Source of the DNA: Luscinia megarhynchos
Lineage: Eukaryota > Chordata > Aves > Passeriformes > Turdidae
Reading direction: 5' to 3'
Length of the DNA: 64,000 nucleotides
NCBI GenBank assembly: GCA_034336665.1
Contig: JAPFBE010000002.1
Span: forward strand, 18,950,906 to 19,014,905
This document shows positions 62,334 through 64,000 of the stretch, one piece after another (within the stretch, counting starts at the first letter, position 1; each line of letters starts with the position of its first letter). The notes beneath the pieces are model-generated. The model was not told the DNA's origin. It was given only the letters and a program-made list of their open reading frames with translations, and ran no database searches. The translations under genes and the position numbers were made by a program.

Positions 62334-64000
62334 GCAGGAGGTCATGGGCTCCCAGCAGGACAGTCATGGAAAGGACACAGCAAAGCACAGGAGTGTGTTA
62401 GTGAAAGATAAAAAGGCTAATGAAACTAATCAAGGAGGAAGGAGGTGGATGGGAAATAAGCACCTAGCTGTCTGGCAGCAGAAGCTGCTACAGCTGGTGA
62501 GCAGTCACTTCCCCACCTGGTCTGTCCAGAGAGAGCTTCAGCTGCCCCAGGTCCAGCCATCCCATAGCAAAAGGAGCTGGTTACAAACCTCAGTCACTTC
62601 AAAGCCAAACAAAATCCACCCACAAAACAAACAAACAAAATATCTTTTTAAGGACATCTCTTTCTATGCTGAGGAGATCTGTTTGCTGAAAAGGAGACTG
62701 CTTCCTCTGCTAGCATCACGTTAGTAGGAAACATCTGCAGGCACTGTTACATTCATTTTCAAGCCAGACTATGCTCAGGGTAGGCAAACCTCAGGCAACA
62801 TAATGGATAAAAAACGAAGGGGGTTTTGCTGAGTGTGCACACAGCCAAACATTTTTTGAAAGACTTAAAAGGTAGCCAAGTCTGAATGGATTATAAATGA
62901 TAATGATAGCAAAAGCACATCTCTTGATACACAGGCCAAAGCTCTGTTAAATTGCAAATCATTGCACAAAGGCTTATGTGAGGAGTGGTGTGAGGGCTCT
63001 GCCACCTTTGACAGCAAAGATATTCAGAAAAAAAACTGCAGAGCAACACATGATAGTCTCGGGATATGGGAATTCCTGACATCTCATACATTTCTACCAT
63101 ACAATTTCCTCTAATGCAAACCCAATACTCACTGCAGAACTTTCTCTTGACATTTTTCTTTCCTTTATTCTCTAGTAATTTAAGTTTGGATAACAGGTAA
63201 CGAGCTTGAGGTTTTTGCCCCTCCTCTTCCTAAAAGACTAAAACCTCAAGCCAATAAAGTTTCATCACTTTAAGTTTAACTACTGAAAGTAAGATGGCTA
63301 AAAACAAATCCAGTGCCCAAAAATGTGACTTATAGCAATGACTCCCTGTTACACTTTCAATGAAAAACTAACCATCAGGCATTGCATTGAATGTTCACCT
63401 GTGTGAACACACATACACAAAGTTCTTTGTAAAACTTTTTTTTGTTTGTTTTAAAAATGTCTTCCTGGAAAACATATTCCTTCACCTATAATACTAAGAG
63501 ATACTAATTTGCAATGAAAAGTGTTCCTTCTCATCTGCATTTATGATTCAAAAGAATCAATTATTGCTAAATACAGTTTCTATAGAAGTTTTGTTTGCCA
63601 GTGTAATCAATTCTTTTACTATGTGCATTTTAATATTAAACTTAAAGTCATTTACCATTGTCTCATCTAACATACATTCATAACCTATATTTCAAAAATT
63701 GCTCGTTACCTATTAGTAAAGACTCATTTCTCAGTTAATTTAACAATGTGACCACTTAAACATGTATTTTTCTTTCACCAAATATGACAAAGTACATATT
63801 CATAAGTATCACTATAAAACAGCAAAAGTGGCATTATAATCAAATGTAAACAATCAGAAGCATACAGACATTTTTCAGCATATATATGTTCATCCCAAAC
63901 TTGATACTAATTTTGAAAATTAGTCATTCAAATTGAGTATTCACATCTCTATTGAAAGTTCCAAGTGCTGAAGTTTCAATAATAACAAAATAAAACATTT

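Larger units (their letters stand above)
46197..64000 (-). other. CDYL: CDYL upstream intron (continues past window)
   Basis: The acceptor is ACTATTTCCAG. No further CDYL exon is recognisable up to the window end, so the large linker exon and the chromodomain exon must lie beyond 64000. The human gene also has very long introns. The stretch holds plus-strand CR1 pieces (53778, 59135, 60865), a possible ancient minus-strand LINE relic near 49950-50220, and simple repeats. Short open frames on both strands show no homology I recognise. Confidence 0.75.

Noticed and set aside
62260..62724. 154-codon plus-strand frame
   Set aside because: It has a non-ATG start and low-complexity composition in a GC-richer patch with short direct repeats. 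There is no family match.
1..64000. tRNA genes, CRISPR arrays, prokaryotic-type operons
   Set aside because: None seen. The window is vertebrate chromosomal DNA; the only tRNA-like signal is the diverged SINE relic near 20100.

Overview
The window is vertebrate nuclear DNA, almost certainly from a bird. The evidence is two intron-rich genes with vertebrate-type splice sites and polyadenylation signals, many fragments of CR1 LINEs (the dominant avian retroposon), and a solo LTR of a family I recognise as a common avian endogenous-retrovirus type. The style of the CR1 copies suggests Neoaves, perhaps a songbird, but that is only an impression.

Layout. (1) 1-2690: AT-rich flank with no recognisable gene. 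(2) 2690-4250: a CpG-rich promoter block, interrupted by an old antisense CR1 at about 3293-3575. (3) 3890-16005, + strand: a complete 8-exon RPP40 gene encoding 362 residues, the p40 subunit of RNase P/MRP. A canonical AATAAA lies 55 bases after the stop. A CR1 sits in its intron 3 and a solo LTR in its intron 6. (4) About 16080-34960: an intergenic gap of roughly 19 kb. It holds two CR1 fragments, a tRNA-derived SINE relic next to a stretch that looks like conserved non-coding DNA, and simple repeats, but no gene I can support. (5) 34960-64000, - strand: the 3' part of CDYL. A probable 1.7-kb 3' UTR is followed (toward higher coordinates) by five coding exons carrying the whole crotonase-like C-terminal domain (36682-46196). 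About 18 kb of 5'-ward intron then runs off the end of the window. The chromodomain exon and most of the linker lie beyond it.

The two genes converge tail to tail, the CDYL-RPP40 neighbourhood I know from human 6p25. RPP40 belongs to a housekeeping tRNA/rRNA-processing enzyme, and CDYL is a chromatin corepressor that also hydrates crotonyl-CoA. They share position, not a pathway. All protein identities were made by reading the translations against remembered family sequences. No alignment or database search was run.
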